From Gyrodactylus bullatarudis (lineage: Eukaryota > Platyhelminthes > Monogenea > Gyrodactylidea > Gyrodactylidae): a DNA stretch of 64,000 nucleotides. The position numbers and the translations under genes are program-made. Positions within the stretch are counted from its first letter, which is position 1; each line of letters starts with the position of its first letter. The notes under the pieces are model-generated. The model searched no databases. It worked only from the letters and a program-made list of their open reading frames with translations, and was not told the DNA's origin. Positions 62,961 to 64,000 of the stretch are shown here, piece by piece. The DNA lies in the NCBI GenBank assembly GCA_012064415.1, contig SSNU01000126.1:159642-223641 (forward strand), written 5' to 3'.

Positions 62961-64000
62961 AAATTATGAAAGTGAATCAGAATTTTTTTGTTATTCTGGA
63001 GGGACCAACTCTTATACATTATCTAATTCTTATTCTTTTACCGCATACTATGAAAAATCTAGCTAGACGTCGATAACGCAGTATCTCAACTTTCCGGATC
63101 GGACGGGTATAGAATTTGAATAAGAAAAGTTTCACAAACTTGATATTGTTATAATATAATAAACTAAGATCCCTTCTCATAATAACAATAACATAAAGAG
63201 TTAGGAAAAAATTTACTTTTTAAAATTCCACAATGAAATGAGCCCATAAAAAATTCAAATTTGGCCATAAAGGTTGAGAGAAACACGCGATTTTCAAGAA
63301 AAAGTAAGACTTTGAAATTTTGGGTGGTGATTGAAAAATTCAGATTTTCTTTGATTCACTTCCAATGGCCTAATTATTGGCTATCTGAAGTAAAATATTG
63401 AGTTTTTTATATAAATAGTAAATTTTCATGACAAATAATTCTAGATTGTGTTATCAAATAAAGCCATATAGTGAGAATTTTATTTGATAGGGTTGACAAA
63501 AATGTATTGATAAAAAAGTAAATTGAATTTTCAAATGTAAAGGCTTATTTAGAAATGATCAAATAATCTACAATTTATTTCCAAAAATTAGAACCTAAAT
63601 GGGTTAATATTAGGACAATTTTTGATGTTGATTACGTAGAACAATTCATTTGGCCTTGATGTGATAGAAATTTGATAATCGGAAGATAAAAATTCTATTT
63701 ATTAGCTAATAATGTGACTCGAGTGCATCAAGGTTATTTTATGATTCTCTGTACAGAACTCTTATCAAATAATTATAACGTCTCGAAACATTTTCAAAGA
63801 AAAATAAGTTAACTTTCTTATTGAACAAGGGTTTGTTATTTATGACACTATGACTATTTCACTCAAATAATTTTTTCTACCAGGAATGACAGAAAATTAA
63901 TTTTTCCCATAAAATTATCCCTATCTAAAATCGAGTAACTAGCAAATCAGAATGGAATAGATCTAAAAAATGGGAATTTGGCGCTACTTTGGATTTTCAA
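62961..64000. other. Non-coding stretch to window end
   Basis: Contains a family A-like right end near 63385-63435. No gene recognised. Confidence 0.4.

Noticed and set aside
1..64000. CRISPR arrays, rRNA or tRNA genes, bacterial operons
   Set aside because: None seen: no regular short repeats with unique spacers and no cloverleaf or rRNA core noticed by eye. The gene structure is eukaryotic.

Overview
The window is AT-rich animal (metazoan) nuclear DNA. It has multi-exon genes with GT-AG introns, single-copy exons separated by long repeat-filled introns, and fragments of Penelope-like elements (PLE), non-LTR retrotransposons, piggyBac and Tc1/mariner-type elements, with many palindromic (foldback) non-autonomous elements. 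The base composition and repeat mix would fit an arthropod or another small invertebrate with a repeat-rich genome, but nothing here fixes the taxon. There is no operon structure, no rRNA or tRNA that I can see, and no CRISPR.

Three protein-coding genes lie on the + strand. Gene 1 (about 3-10437, 5' end outside the window) encodes a large protein of about 1,720 residues. It has an EGF-like/cysteine-rich extracellular part, about five membrane segments and a coiled-coil-like cytosolic part; I do not recognise the family. Gene 2 (about 14895-28754, 5' end not located) is a TBC1D2/Armus-like Rab GTPase-activating protein with the end of a PH domain, a coiled-coil middle and a complete TBC domain in which the catalytic Arg and Gln fingers are kept. 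Gene 3 (about 32793 to at least 44079, possibly to 61735) encodes a beta-propeller (WD40-like) protein that I could not assign.

Layout: 0-10.4 kb is gene 1, compact for its first 7.6 kb, with one long last intron holding a TIR element. 10.4-14.9 kb is intergenic or the gene 2 5' region; it holds a non-LTR fragment split by a PLE-derived insertion flanked by a 13-bp target-site duplication. 14.9-28.8 kb is gene 2, whose introns hold foldback elements, a broken helix-turn-helix transposase, a piggyBac remnant and PLE debris. 28.8-32.8 kb is a non-LTR reverse transcriptase pseudogene and nested foldback elements. 32.8-61.7 kb is gene 3 and its giant introns, packed with repeats. 62.06-62.96 kb is a PLE reverse transcriptase fragment with an open reading frame but no endonuclease domain.

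The most interesting signal is a short motif at the ends of PLE fragments. It has a CTGATGA box, an invariant 8-nt spacer and a GAA box, then a self-complementary 8-mer, inside complementary flanks. Three versions of the 8-mer differ from each other by compensatory changes, and the layout matches a hammerhead ribozyme with a palindromic stem III, though stem II is very weak. All coordinates come from reading the sequence by eye; splice junctions were chosen by GT/AG signals and reading-frame continuity.
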